64,000 bases of DNA from Aquimarina sp. Aq78 (GTDB lineage Bacteria; Bacteroidota; Bacteroidia; Flavobacteriales; Flavobacteriaceae), in the NCBI RefSeq assembly GCF_900299525.1, contig NZ_OMKA01000020.1:280634-344633 (forward strand), given 5' to 3'. The translations under genes and the position numbers were made by a program. Below the pieces are notes generated by a model. That model did no database searches. It had not been told where the DNA came from and saw only the letters and a program-made list of their open reading frames with translations. Positions 1-7,806 of the stretch are shown piece by piece. Within the stretch, counting starts at the first letter, position 1. Every line of letters starts with the position of its first letter.

Positions 1-1
1 T

Positions 2-229
2 GCTCCAGTTACTCCATTAGGGCAATTTATTGCAGCCATTATTATGATTATGGGTTATGGTATTATCGCTGTTCCTACAGGTATTGTAAGTGCCGAATAT
101 ACACATCACCAAACCAGTAAGGTTCATCTAAACACTCAATCCTGCAGTCATTGTAGTGAGAATGAGCATCGCGATAACGCTAAATTCTGCCATAAATGCG
201 GAGAAGATTTACACAAAGACAATGAATAA
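2..229 (+). CDS. Voltage-gated potassium channel family protein, C-terminal fragment
   Basis: This is the 3' end of a gene that begins left of the window. The visible 75 residues start in the last membrane helix ([18 protein letters not shown], then [13 protein letters not shown]), which matches the end of the pore domain of bacterial six-helix K+ channels, just after the selectivity filter and pore loop. The cytoplasmic tail contains two CxxC pairs (CSHC and CHKC), which look like a small zinc ribbon. The stop codon overlaps the miaA start by 8 bp, so the two are probably cotranscribed. The selectivity filter itself lies outside the window, so ion specificity is inferred from the family. Confidence 0.75.
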   Translation, partial: APVTPLGQFIAAIIMIMGYGIIAVPTGIVSAEYTHHQTSKVHLNTQSCSHCSENEHRDNAKFCHKCGEDLHKDNE

Positions 230-1127
230 AAATCTAATTGTGGTTGTCGGACCAACTGCTATAGGTAAGACCAGTTTAAGCATTGAGCTTGCAAAACATT
301 TTAATTGTGAAATTGTTTCTGCAGACAGCAGACAGTTTTACAAAGAAATGAGCATTGGTACTGCAGCCCCTTCGCTTGACGAATTAGAACAAGCTAAGCA
401 TCATTTTATTCAACACATAAGTATCAAAAATGAATACAGTGTAGGTGATTATGAAAAAGATGCCTTAGATAAACTTCGTGAATTATTTAAAAATAACGAC
501 TACGCTATTCTTGTTGGAGGTTCTGGACTATATATCGATGCAGTAACCAGGGGATTGGATCTTTTTCCTGAAATAGACATCAAGATTAGACAAGAACTTC
601 AAGAAGAATATAACAACAAAGGAATTGAAAATTTACAGCAACAATTAAAAATTTTAGATCCATTGTATTATGAAAAGGTAGATTTAAACAATACCCATAG
701 AGTTATGAGAGCTCTAGAAGTATGTATTGGTAGTGGGGCACCTTATTCATCATTTCTTACTAAACCACGAAAGAAACGACCTTTTAATACGATTAAAATT
801 GGAATTACTGCAGAAAGGCAAACTATTTATGACAGAATAAATCAACGTGTAGAACTAATGGCTGAAGCAGGCCTAATAGATGAAGTAAAAAGCTTATACC
901 CTTATAAGTCATTAAATGCATTAAACACTGTAGGATATAAAGAAATATTTAAATACCTGGATAAAGAATGGGATTTAGATTTTGCACTTTCTGAAATCAA
1001 AAAAAACACCAGGCGTTTTGCAAAAAGGCAACTTACATGGTTTAAGAAGGATTTAGAAATTAGTTGGTATGACTATAAAGAAGATATCAACTCTGTTATA
1101 ACATATATAAAAAAAAGTTCACTATGA
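222..1127 (+). CDS. miaA: tRNA dimethylallyltransferase
   Basis: MiaA transfers a dimethylallyl group from DMAPP to N6 of A37 in tRNAs that read UNN codons. The 301-residue protein starts with a P-loop (GPTAIGKT, residues 10-17), followed by the family signature [13 protein letters not shown] and the conserved [10 protein letters not shown] segment. A longer reading frame opens at 156, but the first 22 residues of that version lie inside the channel gene and do not resemble MiaA. The ATG at 222 puts the P-loop at the usual position. The last codons overlap a hairpin that serves as terminator for the opposite strand. Confidence 0.95.
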   Translation: MNKNLIVVVGPTAIGKTSLSIELAKHFNCEIVSADSRQFYKEMSIGTAAPSLDELEQAKHHFIQHISIKNEYSVGDYEKDALDKLRELFKNNDYAILVGGSGLYIDAVTRGLDLFPEIDIKIRQELQEEYNNKGIENLQQQLKILDPLYYEKVDLNNTHRVMRALEVCIGSGAPYSSFLTKPRKKRPFNTIKIGITAERQTIYDRINQRVELMAEAGLIDEVKSLYPYKSLNALNTVGYKEIFKYLDKEWDLDFALSEIKKNTRRFAKRQLTWFKKDLEISWYDYKEDINSVITYIKKSSL

Positions 1128-1151
1128 TAAATAAATTACACATAGTGAACT
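1108..1151 (-). terminator. Intrinsic terminator of the histidine kinase/response regulator operon
   Basis: Perfect 11-bp arms (AGTTCACTATG and CATAGTGAACT) flank a 14-nt loop. Read on the minus strand the stem is followed by eight T residues, so it fits a terminator for the leftward operon. The right-hand part of the stem-loop sits beyond the miaA stop codon and the left arm lies within the last miaA codons. Confidence 0.8.
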
Positions 1152-1178
1152 CTTAAAAGTTAGTTACCGTTACTATTC

Positions 1179-1892
1179 CTACGATTCTTCGTTTCTTACA
1201 ACTAGTCTAAACCCTTCTCCATGAATATTAAGAATTTCGACGTTTTCGTCTTTCTTTAAATATTTTCTAAGTTTAGCTATGTATACATCCATACTACGAG
1301 AGGTAAAATAATTATCATCTCTCCATATTTTTGTTAACGCTAATTCTCTAGGCATTAAATCATTAAGATGTAATGCTAGCAAACGAAGTAATTCATTCTC
1401 TTTTGGAGAAAGTTTAATTGGATCTTCTTCCTTATATGTTAAAAAGCGAAGTTTCGAATTAAGGTGAAAGCCTCCAACGTTAAACTCGAACTGTTTACTA
1501 TCTGCAACAGACTCTGTACTTTTACGCTGCATAATAGCTTGTATTTTCATCAACAATACCTCACTATCAAAAGGCTTATTAAGATAATCATCTGCTCCTA
1601 CTTTGTACCCTTTTAACACATCTTCTTTCATTGCTTTTGCAGTTAAAAAGATGATAGGTATTTCTTCATTTTTTTCTCTAATCTCTTTTGCTAATGTAAA
1701 TCCATCTTTATAAGGCATCATGACATCAAGAATACACATATCATAATCATCCTTTTTGAATTTTTCGAAGCCTTCCATACCATTTTTAGCATGCACAACA
1801 TCATAATCATTCATTACTAGATAATCCTTTAATACTGTTCCGAAGTTTGGATCATCTTCTACAAGCAAAATCTTTTTGTTTTCTGTTTCCAT
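1179..1892 (-). CDS. OmpR-family response regulator
   Basis: This is a 237-residue two-component response regulator. The receiver domain (about residues 6-120) has the acidic pair D13/D14, the phospho-acceptor D56 (CILDVMMP), T84 and K106 (NKPF). The C-terminal winged-helix DNA-binding domain (about 135-233) shows the typical LSPKENELLRLL start and the recognition region SRSMDVYIAKLRKYL. The kinase gene lies directly upstream with only 3 bp between them, so the two form one operon and presumably a cognate pair. The arrangement resembles the Bacteroides RprX/RprY pair. The signal sensed is unknown. Confidence 0.92.
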   Translation of the reverse strand: METENKKILLVEDDPNFGTVLKDYLVMNDYDVVHAKNGMEGFEKFKKDDYDMCILDVMMPYKDGFTLAKEIREKNEEIPIIFLTAKAMKEDVLKGYKVGADDYLNKPFDSEVLLMKIQAIMQRKSTESVADSKQFEFNVGGFHLNSKLRFLTYKEEDPIKLSPKENELLRLLALHLNDLMPRELALTKIWRDDNYFTSRSMDVYIAKLRKYLKKDENVEILNIHGEGFRLVVRNEES

Positions 1893-1895
1893 ATT

Positions 1896-3461
1896 TTAAG
1901 ATATTAACGGTAATTTAATTATAAACGTGGAGCCTTTTCCCCTTTCACTCTCCACCCATATCTGACCATGATGATCATCTATAATTCTCTTTACGTATGT
2001 TAGTCCCAATCCGTGTCCTTTTACATTATGAAGATCTCCGGTATGTTCTCTAAAGAACTTTTCAAAAATCTTTTTCTGTGCTACTTTACTCATTCCAATT
2101 CCTTGATCACGAACTTTAAGAACAATACTATTTTTTACATTTTCTGTATATACGTCTATTTTAGGTTCATCTTCTGAATATTTTATGGCATTATCCAAAA
2201 TATTCACAATTACATTAGTCAAATGACTATCATTGGCTAATACTGTTGTTTTAAGTGCGCCTAAATGCATTTTCACATACCCTTCTCTATTTTCTACAAT
2301 CAGAGATACATGGGTAATCGCATCTTCAATAATATCATGCAATTCTTGCCTTTCTTTTTTAATATTAAGTTCATTTTTCTCTAACTGAGATATTCTTAAT
2401 ACATTTTCTACCTGGGCATGCATTCTTTTATTCTCTTCACGTATCATACTCATATAACGCTGCACTTTCTCTGGATCCCCTCCTATTTTTGGGTTCTTTA
2501 TAGAATCTAATGCCAAATTAATAGTGGCAATTGGAGTCTTAAGCTCATGCGTCATATTATTAATAAAATCTGTTTTAATTTGTGATATCTGTCGTTGCTG
2601 CATCAATTGTGATAAAGCACTGGAATATGCAACTACAATAATTAACGTAAATATTATAGACAATATGGCCATTCCTTTGATGGAAGAAAGTACATATTGT
2701 TTTTTTCCAGTAAAATTAACATATAACTGATACTCACTTACTCCTTCATCATTTACAAAAAGTGGTATTGCATATGTTGTTGGATAATCCAAACTAAAAT
2801 CATCTGAACGTACTTTGGTAGCTAAAGCATTACTGTATATAGCATATTCAAAGTCTACTTTTATATCTCTCTCTTCCAGTTCTTTCCTCAACAGATAATC
2901 TATTTCTCTTTTTTGAACTCTTCTATGTATTGGTATAAAACTGGCAATTTCTCCTATTACTATTTCATAATCCATTCTCTGGAGATCTGTTAACCCCCGT
3001 ATTCTCTCTAGTTTGGATTTAGAATTTTGCTTTACAAAATCACTTTTTTCATCTTGTATAGCAGAATCGGCATTACGATTTAGAATATTCTTTAATCGAA
3101 CCGTATCAATATTTAAATTTATAAAAGACGAAAACAACTTATAATCTTCTTCTAAAATACCATCTGTATGGGTAAACGACTTTGTCGTATTATCAATACT
3201 AATATTCAAAAGCTGACGTATAGTTTTGTTATCAGGTTCTTCTATGCTATCCAGAATCTCTTGTAATGGAAAAAACATTTCTTCAAACTCTCTGTATTGA
3301 ATTCTATTAGATACAGATATCAGTATTTGTTTCGCATTAAAGGAAAACTGTTCCTCATTATTCTCTACAGTGTTGTTAATCCAATATCCCTGAACAAAAA
3401 TAATCCCAATTAACGATAAACTCATCAGGATTATCAGCAACACGAATAACCTTTTATTCAT
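1896..3461 (-). CDS. Membrane sensor histidine kinase
   Basis: This 521-residue kinase has a first membrane segment at about residues 5-25, a long periplasmic sensor region (about 30-260) and a second membrane segment at about 261-283. The HisKA dimerization domain carries H305 in NNMTHELKTP. The HATPase domain has the N box (VNILDNAIKYS, N420 and N424), the G1 box DQGIG (452-456) and the G2 box GHGLGL (482-487), so it should be catalytically competent. It is translated just ahead of its response regulator. The periplasmic domain has no motif I recognise, so the stimulus cannot be named. Confidence 0.92.
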   Translation of the reverse strand: MNKRLFVLLIILMSLSLIGIIFVQGYWINNTVENNEEQFSFNAKQILISVSNRIQYREFEEMFFPLQEILDSIEEPDNKTIRQLLNISIDNTTKSFTHTDGILEEDYKLFSSFINLNIDTVRLKNILNRNADSAIQDEKSDFVKQNSKSKLERIRGLTDLQRMDYEIVIGEIASFIPIHRRVQKREIDYLLRKELEERDIKVDFEYAIYSNALATKVRSDDFSLDYPTTYAIPLFVNDEGVSEYQLYVNFTGKKQYVLSSIKGMAILSIIFTLIIVVAYSSALSQLMQQRQISQIKTDFINNMTHELKTPIATINLALDSIKNPKIGGDPEKVQRYMSMIREENKRMHAQVENVLRISQLEKNELNIKKERQELHDIIEDAITHVSLIVENREGYVKMHLGALKTTVLANDSHLTNVIVNILDNAIKYSEDEPKIDVYTENVKNSIVLKVRDQGIGMSKVAQKKIFEKFFREHTGDLHNVKGHGLGLTYVKRIIDDHHGQIWVESERGKGSTFIIKLPLIS

Positions 3462-3545
3462 AAATCAAAAGTAAGACTTTAACATTTAGCTACTTTAGGG
3501 TTTAACCAAATGTTAACAAAATGAAAGATTCGGATTACAAACGTT

Positions 3546-4124
3546 TTATAGAGATATTTCTTCATGAACCTTATGTACTTGATTTTCAGTATCTTTTATG
3601 TTTTTATTATATATTACAAAATCGGCTAATGGGATTTTTCGAGTGTCTTCCCACTGGTTATTCATCCTAGAAAGTATATCTTCTTTGGTCGTTTTGTCTC
3701 TTTTTAGGACTCGTTGAATTCTTGTTTCTATTGGTGCTGATACAAGAATTGTATAATCACACTGTTTGTAGCCTTCATTCTCAAAAAGTATAGCTGCTTC
3801 TTTTACTACGTAGTTTCCTTTTTGATTACTTTTCCAACAATCAAAATGGCTTGCCACAGCAGGGTGAACAATTGCATTTAACTGAAGTAGTTTTGAGGAG
3901 TCATTAAAAACCACATTTGCAATATAAGGTCTGTTTAATTCTCTGTTTACATAGGAATCATTTCCTAATAACGCGATAATTTGTTTTTTTACTGATTCAT
4001 CTTCATTCATAAGTTTTTTAGCTTCGACATCAGCAATATAAACTGCAACTCCTAGTTGTTCAAACATTTTAGCTACTGTAGATTTTCCGCTACCTATCCC
4101 ACCTGTTAGACCTACTACCTTCAT
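3546..4124 (-). CDS. coaE: Dephospho-CoA kinase
   Basis: CoaE phosphorylates the ribose 3'-hydroxyl of dephospho-CoA, the last step of coenzyme A synthesis. The 192-residue protein begins with the P-loop GGIGSGKST (residues 8-16), has the conserved VEAKKLMNED region and ends with the lid segment IQRVLKRDKTTKEDILSRM, then a second conserved DFVIYN stretch. Length is normal for the family. It sits 8 bp downstream of the YbbR-like gene on the same strand. The CoaBC gene for earlier steps lies separately at 17008-18219. Confidence 0.95.
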   Translation of the reverse strand: MKVVGLTGGIGSGKSTVAKMFEQLGVAVYIADVEAKKLMNEDESVKKQIIALLGNDSYVNRELNRPYIANVVFNDSSKLLQLNAIVHPAVASHFDCWKSNQKGNYVVKEAAILFENEGYKQCDYTILVSAPIETRIQRVLKRDKTTKEDILSRMNNQWEDTRKIPLADFVIYNKNIKDTENQVHKVHEEISL

Positions 4125-4132
4125 ACTTCAAC

Positions 4133-5092
4133 TTATTTCAAAACTACAAACTGAACTTGTTTCATCTGCAAACGCACATCATGGATATAATCTGGTTTGT
4201 TTACTAGTTCTAAAGTTAAAAACAAACTTTCTTCGGATGCTTTAGCATAATCGGCTACTACCATAAAATCTCTTGGACTTATTTCATTATACTTATCTAA
4301 TCCAACTCTGTATACGACAGAAATTTCTTTAGGAAAAATTTTAATTTCTGCACCTTCAGGTATATTATTTAATGTTATAGGTATTTTTTGATCTCCCTCT
4401 GTGAATTTACTCACCAAAACGTTAGCTTCTACTTGTGCTGGAGCAACTTTAATGGTAGATGGTAATTCTTCAGTACTTATATCTAATTTTGAAGTGTAGT
4501 TAACATTTAGCCCTTCTAAATTTAGATTTTCTGTTGTTATATATTGTATAGTATCTATAACTTGTGAAGGACCACTAATTGTTATAGAATCGGGAGAGAC
4601 TACTAATCCCTTATCACTACCATATCCAATAGCATACTGAATCTTCTCTGCTATTTTAACAGGGATTTTTTTTTCTAGATTTTGATCCAGTTTTAATCGT
4701 AATGTATCTTTTTGCACGGATAAAACTCTTCCTTTAAAGTCTAATTTATTTTTTAATACCGAAGATTCTTTATCAACACGAAAATAATATTGATCTTCGC
4801 TATTAATAACTGCATCTTCTACATTAAATTGTAATGTTGGCCTGCTCCAATTATGATTCATCAATCTAAAACCATTTCCGTTAAGGACCATTCTTAATGT
4901 TTGATCACTCTGATCGTTAAAGATTTTGTCTTGTGGTATATTGGTATATTGTATTGCTACCTCTACTTCTTGGGTATAATTTTTAGAGAATTGTATAAAT
5001 AGCCACAAGATTGAAGTGAATATTAGAAAAAACAAAAAGGTTTTTACATTACTCCTTTTTAAAGAAAATCTATTCTTTTTTCTATCTGACAT
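4133..5092 (-). CDS. YbbR-like domain protein
   Basis: This 319-residue protein has one N-terminal membrane anchor (about residues 17-35, after a basic stretch MSDRKKNRFSLKRSNVK) and an extracytoplasmic region that reads as YbbR-like repeats, for example the segment around KKIPVKIAEKIQYAIGYG followed by DSITISGPSQVIDTIQYI. YbbR proteins of Firmicutes (CdaR) regulate the diadenylate cyclase CdaA. In flavobacteria this gene commonly precedes coaE, and its role is not established. No cyclase gene is visible next to it here. Confidence 0.8.
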   Translation of the reverse strand: MSDRKKNRFSLKRSNVKTFLFFLIFTSILWLFIQFSKNYTQEVEVAIQYTNIPQDKIFNDQSDQTLRMVLNGNGFRLMNHNWSRPTLQFNVEDAVINSEDQYYFRVDKESSVLKNKLDFKGRVLSVQKDTLRLKLDQNLEKKIPVKIAEKIQYAIGYGSDKGLVVSPDSITISGPSQVIDTIQYITTENLNLEGLNVNYTSKLDISTEELPSTIKVAPAQVEANVLVSKFTEGDQKIPITLNNIPEGAEIKIFPKEISVVYRVGLDKYNEISPRDFMVVADYAKASEESLFLTLELVNKPDYIHDVRLQMKQVQFVVLK

Positions 5093-5097
5093 ACAAA

Positions 5098-6102
5098 TTA
5101 CTTTGAAAAAAACAATTTCTTAAATTGCTTTTCGGGTACTTTTTTCAATAGATGAATATAATAATAAGATTTTAGGAATCCCTTTCCGTATCCATAAAAT
5201 TGTATCAAAACTGCCAAAATAGACTGTATACCTATAGATACATTCTTATATTCTAGAGTAGCACCTAGAAAAATAATCCCTAAATATATTCCTAAAATAG
5301 CAATAAAATACCACCATCCCAAAAGTGCGGTTACAACAGAGAACACAATATATATTAAGAATAAAGTAGGAAACCAATACGTAAGTTTGGCAGTATCTGG
5401 GTGCCATCGATTTAAAATAGGACGTACTAATCCAAATTTATTAACCTGGATATAAAATTTTTCCCAGGAAATTCTTCTTTTATGAAACACCTTAGCGTCA
5501 GGAATTAATGTAGTGTCATATCCTAATTTCCATAATCTTATAGTAAGATCCGGATCTTCTCCGGGATGTATATTTCCGAAACCACCCGAAGCCTCAAAAG
5601 CTTCTTTTGACAATCCCATATTAAAACTACGGGGTTGAAATTTGCCTAATGTATTTTTACGCCCTCTGATACCGCCAGTAGTTAAATATGATGTCATACT
5701 ATAGCTTATCGCTTTCTGAAGATTAGAAAAGCTTTGATGAGCATCATCAGGGCCTCCGTAGCAATGTACAAAAGTATCAGATAAAAAACTTTCAGCTTTA
5801 GACAAATACTCTTTGGGCAATAACACATCACTATCAAGAATAACGAAGTAATTACCTCTTGCCTTACGCATACCATAGTTACGTGAATCTCCCGGACCTG
5901 TATTCGATTTCTGGTAATAACTTATAGATAATCTATCTGTAAAAGCTTCTATAACCTCCTTAGAGGTGTCAGACGATCCATCTTCTACAATTACAATCTC
6001 ATATGGCTTGGTATAATCCATAGCCACCATGCTATCCAGCAGCTCTTTAATCTCATTTGGCCTGTTATATACTGGCACAATAAAAGAGAAATGTATTTCC
6101 AT
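5098..6102 (-). CDS. Family 2 glycosyltransferase, membrane-anchored
   Basis: The 334-residue protein opens with a GT-A fold (MEIHFSFIVPVYNRP), with the nucleotide-binding VEDGSSD motif (residues 39-45) and a DSD metal-binding motif (90-92). A later GEDPDLTIRLW segment matches the GT2 acceptor-site ED motif. Two or three hydrophobic helices follow after about residue 240, so the enzyme is tethered to the membrane. I chose the ATG at 6102. The frame is open 14 codons further upstream, but those residues do not fit the family. The acceptor and sugar cannot be read from sequence. The gene ends 5 bp before the YbbR-like gene starts. Confidence 0.88.
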   Translation of the reverse strand: MEIHFSFIVPVYNRPNEIKELLDSMVAMDYTKPYEIVIVEDGSSDTSKEVIEAFTDRLSISYYQKSNTGPGDSRNYGMRKARGNYFVILDSDVLLPKEYLSKAESFLSDTFVHCYGGPDDAHQSFSNLQKAISYSMTSYLTTGGIRGRKNTLGKFQPRSFNMGLSKEAFEASGGFGNIHPGEDPDLTIRLWKLGYDTTLIPDAKVFHKRRISWEKFYIQVNKFGLVRPILNRWHPDTAKLTYWFPTLFLIYIVFSVVTALLGWWYFIAILGIYLGIIFLGATLEYKNVSIGIQSILAVLIQFYGYGKGFLKSYYYIHLLKKVPEKQFKKLFFSK

Positions 6103-6120
6103 ATTACAAAGGTAAGTGGT

Positions 6121-6160
6121 ATAAATAAAAAATCCCATTACCAATTAAGAATGGGATTTT
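6121..6160 (-). terminator. Intrinsic terminator downstream of fabI
   Basis: The arms AAAATCCCATT (6129-6139) and AATGGGATTTT (6150-6160) are perfect complements around a 10-nt loop. On the minus strand the stem runs into TTTTTTATTTAT. It lies between the fabI stop and the glycosyltransferase start, so it should separate those leftward genes. Confidence 0.75.
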
Positions 6161-6195
6161 GCACTAATTTATAGTAGTTTTTTTAAAAAAAATCT

Positions 6196-7014
6196 TTATT
6201 CTTCTCCTACAAATTTATCCATCACCAACTGACTTACTCCCATATTAGAAAAGCCTCCGTCGTGATATAAATTCTGAAGTGTTACTTTTTTGGTCAGATC
6301 AGAGAATAGTGTAATTGTATAATCGGCACACTCTGCTGCTGTAGCATTACCTAGAGGTGACATTTTATCTGCATATTCAATAAATCCATCAAATCCTTTC
6401 ACTCCTTTTCCTGCTGTTGTTGGGGTTGGAGACTGAGAAATTGTATTTACTCGTACTTTACTATCTCTACCAAAGAAATATCCAAAACTACGAGCGATAG
6501 ACTCTAAATACGCTTTGTTATCTGCCATGTCATTATAGTCAGGAAACACTCGCTGTGCTGCCATATATGTCAAACCAACTATGCTTCCCCAATCATTCAT
6601 TGCCTTTTTCTTATATAGGGTTTGCATTGTTTTATGAAAAGAAAGTGCAGATACGTCTAATCCCTTTTGTGTCCAGTCATAGTTCTGATCTGTATAATGA
6701 CGTCCTTTACGCACATTTATCGACATCCCTATAGAATGTAAAACAAAATCAAGTTTACCTCCCAAAATTTCTGTTGCCTTATCCACAAGATTTTCTAAAT
6801 CCTCTAATGAAGTAGCATCTGCAGGTATAACTTGAGTATTAGTTTTTTCTGCAAGAGTATTTATAGCACCCATTCGCATTGCGACAGGAGCATTGGTTAG
6901 AACAAAACTTCCTCCTTCTTCATAAACACGCTCAGCGGTTTTCCATGCGATTGAATTTTCGTCAAGTGCCCCAAAAATAATTCCTCTTTTACCTTTTAAT
7001 AAATTGTATGACAT
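6196..7014 (-). CDS. fabI: Enoyl-[acyl-carrier-protein] reductase (NADH)
   Basis: FabI carries out the last reduction of each fatty acid elongation cycle. This 272-residue SDR-type protein has the altered cofactor motif typical of FabI (GALDENSIAW, residues 15-24), the catalytic pair Y160-x6-K167 and the upstream Y150. The SPTPTTAGKGVKGF region is the substrate-binding loop. Length is standard. A promoter-like pair of boxes lies about 35-65 bp upstream, and a terminator follows the gene, so it is probably monocistronic. FabI is the usual triclosan-sensitive isozyme in this phylum. Confidence 0.95.
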   Translation of the reverse strand: MSYNLLKGKRGIIFGALDENSIAWKTAERVYEEGGSFVLTNAPVAMRMGAINTLAEKTNTQVIPADATSLEDLENLVDKATEILGGKLDFVLHSIGMSINVRKGRHYTDQNYDWTQKGLDVSALSFHKTMQTLYKKKAMNDWGSIVGLTYMAAQRVFPDYNDMADNKAYLESIARSFGYFFGRDSKVRVNTISQSPTPTTAGKGVKGFDGFIEYADKMSPLGNATAAECADYTITLFSDLTKKVTLQNLYHDGGFSNMGVSQLVMDKFVGEE

Positions 7015-7048
7015 TTAATTATAAATTAAAGTATGATTATACGAGTGG

Positions 7049-7077
7049 TAAAGATAATAAAACGCCCCAAACCACAA
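7049..7077 (-). promoter_or_regulatory. Putative fabI promoter
   Basis: On the minus strand, TTG (7077-7075) is followed after 18 nt by TATCTTTA (7056-7049). This is one mismatch from the Bacteroidetes sigma-A consensus TTG-N17..21-TAnnTTTG. It is placed about 35 bp upstream of the fabI start. Confidence 0.45.
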
Positions 7078-7320
7078 CTAATCGAAATAGAATTTAGTTA
7101 AGTATCTGAAAAAAATATTTAAACGATGCACGACTATATAATGTTAATCAAGCTTCATAACACTACATGATAATTTGATATACTTTTTATTTAAAGTTAT
7201 AATGCTTCTACCTCTTCATGAAACAGTAACCTATGATTGTGATAGCTTATGAATAAAATTGGAAGTCTAAAAAATCGACTTTTAAAATCTGACAAAAATT
7301 AAAAATTAATCTATTATTAG

Positions 7321-7351
7321 TTGATTTTTATCAACATATACCTTATATTTG
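7321..7351 (+). promoter_or_regulatory. Putative promoter of the T9SS adhesin operon
   Basis: TTG (7321-7323), a 20-nt spacer and TATATTTG (7344-7351) match the Bacteroidetes promoter consensus exactly. The TTG is embedded in the dyad GTTGAT-TTTT-ATCAAC (7320-7335), a possible regulator site. If used, it gives a leader of about 450 nt before the ATG at 7807. Confidence 0.55.
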
Positions 7352-7498
7352 ATATATAATTTTATTGAGTATTGTTTTCAAAATATCATTAATTTGGTAT
7401 GTAAGATTATGTACAAAATAAACCTCCCCATAATGTATATTATTTCCCCCCCTTAGAAAAATATACGATTTCATTCCCCCCTTAGAGTATTTGAAATA

Positions 7499-7520
7499 AT
7501 TATAGAATTATTTCTATAAT
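7499..7520. repeat. Inverted repeat in the T9SS operon leader
   Basis: ATTATAGAA and its exact complement TTCTATAAT are separated by 4 nt. A second overlapping dyad (AAATAATT / AATTATTT) uses part of the same bases, so alternative foldings are possible. No T-tract follows, so a plain terminator is unlikely. Confidence 0.5.
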
Positions 7521-7555
7521 AGAATGTTTAATTAAACAAAGATGATGTGCCTATT

Positions 7556-7582
7556 ATTAATAAAAACAATGTTTTTATTAAT
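7556..7582. repeat. 12-bp inverted repeat in the T9SS operon leader
   Basis: ATTAATAAAAAC and GTTTTTATTAAT are perfect complements separated by a 3-nt loop. It is among the longest perfect dyads noticed in the window. It is not followed by a T-run on either strand. It could be an operator or an RNA stem-loop. Confidence 0.55.
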
Positions 7583-7806
7583 ATCAGCAGATAATTAATT
7601 CTTAGTGATATAAAATGTTCAATTTATGTATTGGAATAATTCTTTATATAACAAAATTAATCATTATTAAGAATATTACGTTATGAAAAAAAAATACCAA
7701 ACCATTTATTGTCAATGTCTTATGTTTTTATTTTTTAAATTTTAAATTTTAAAACACTAAAAAATTAGGGGCTTTTTTCTTTGAATACATTAATAAAACG
7801 GGGCAT

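Larger units (their letters stand above)
7015..7806. other. 792-bp non-coding spacer with several dyads
   Basis: No convincing gene was found. The right-hand part appears to be the promoter and long leader of the T9SS module. It holds a promoter-like element (7321-7351) whose TTG overlaps a 6-bp dyad (7320-7335), two C-rich direct repeats containing CCCCCCTTAGA (about 7445-7490), a 9-bp-arm hairpin (7499-7520) and a 12-bp-arm hairpin (7556-7582). The last 100 bp is a run of A/T homopolymer tracts. The fabI promoter lies at the left edge. Confidence 0.6.

Noticed and set aside
7633..7643. GGAATAATTCT as a third copy of the translesion operator
   Set aside because: Single site with a mismatch and no second copy 19 bp away, in unrelated regulatory context.
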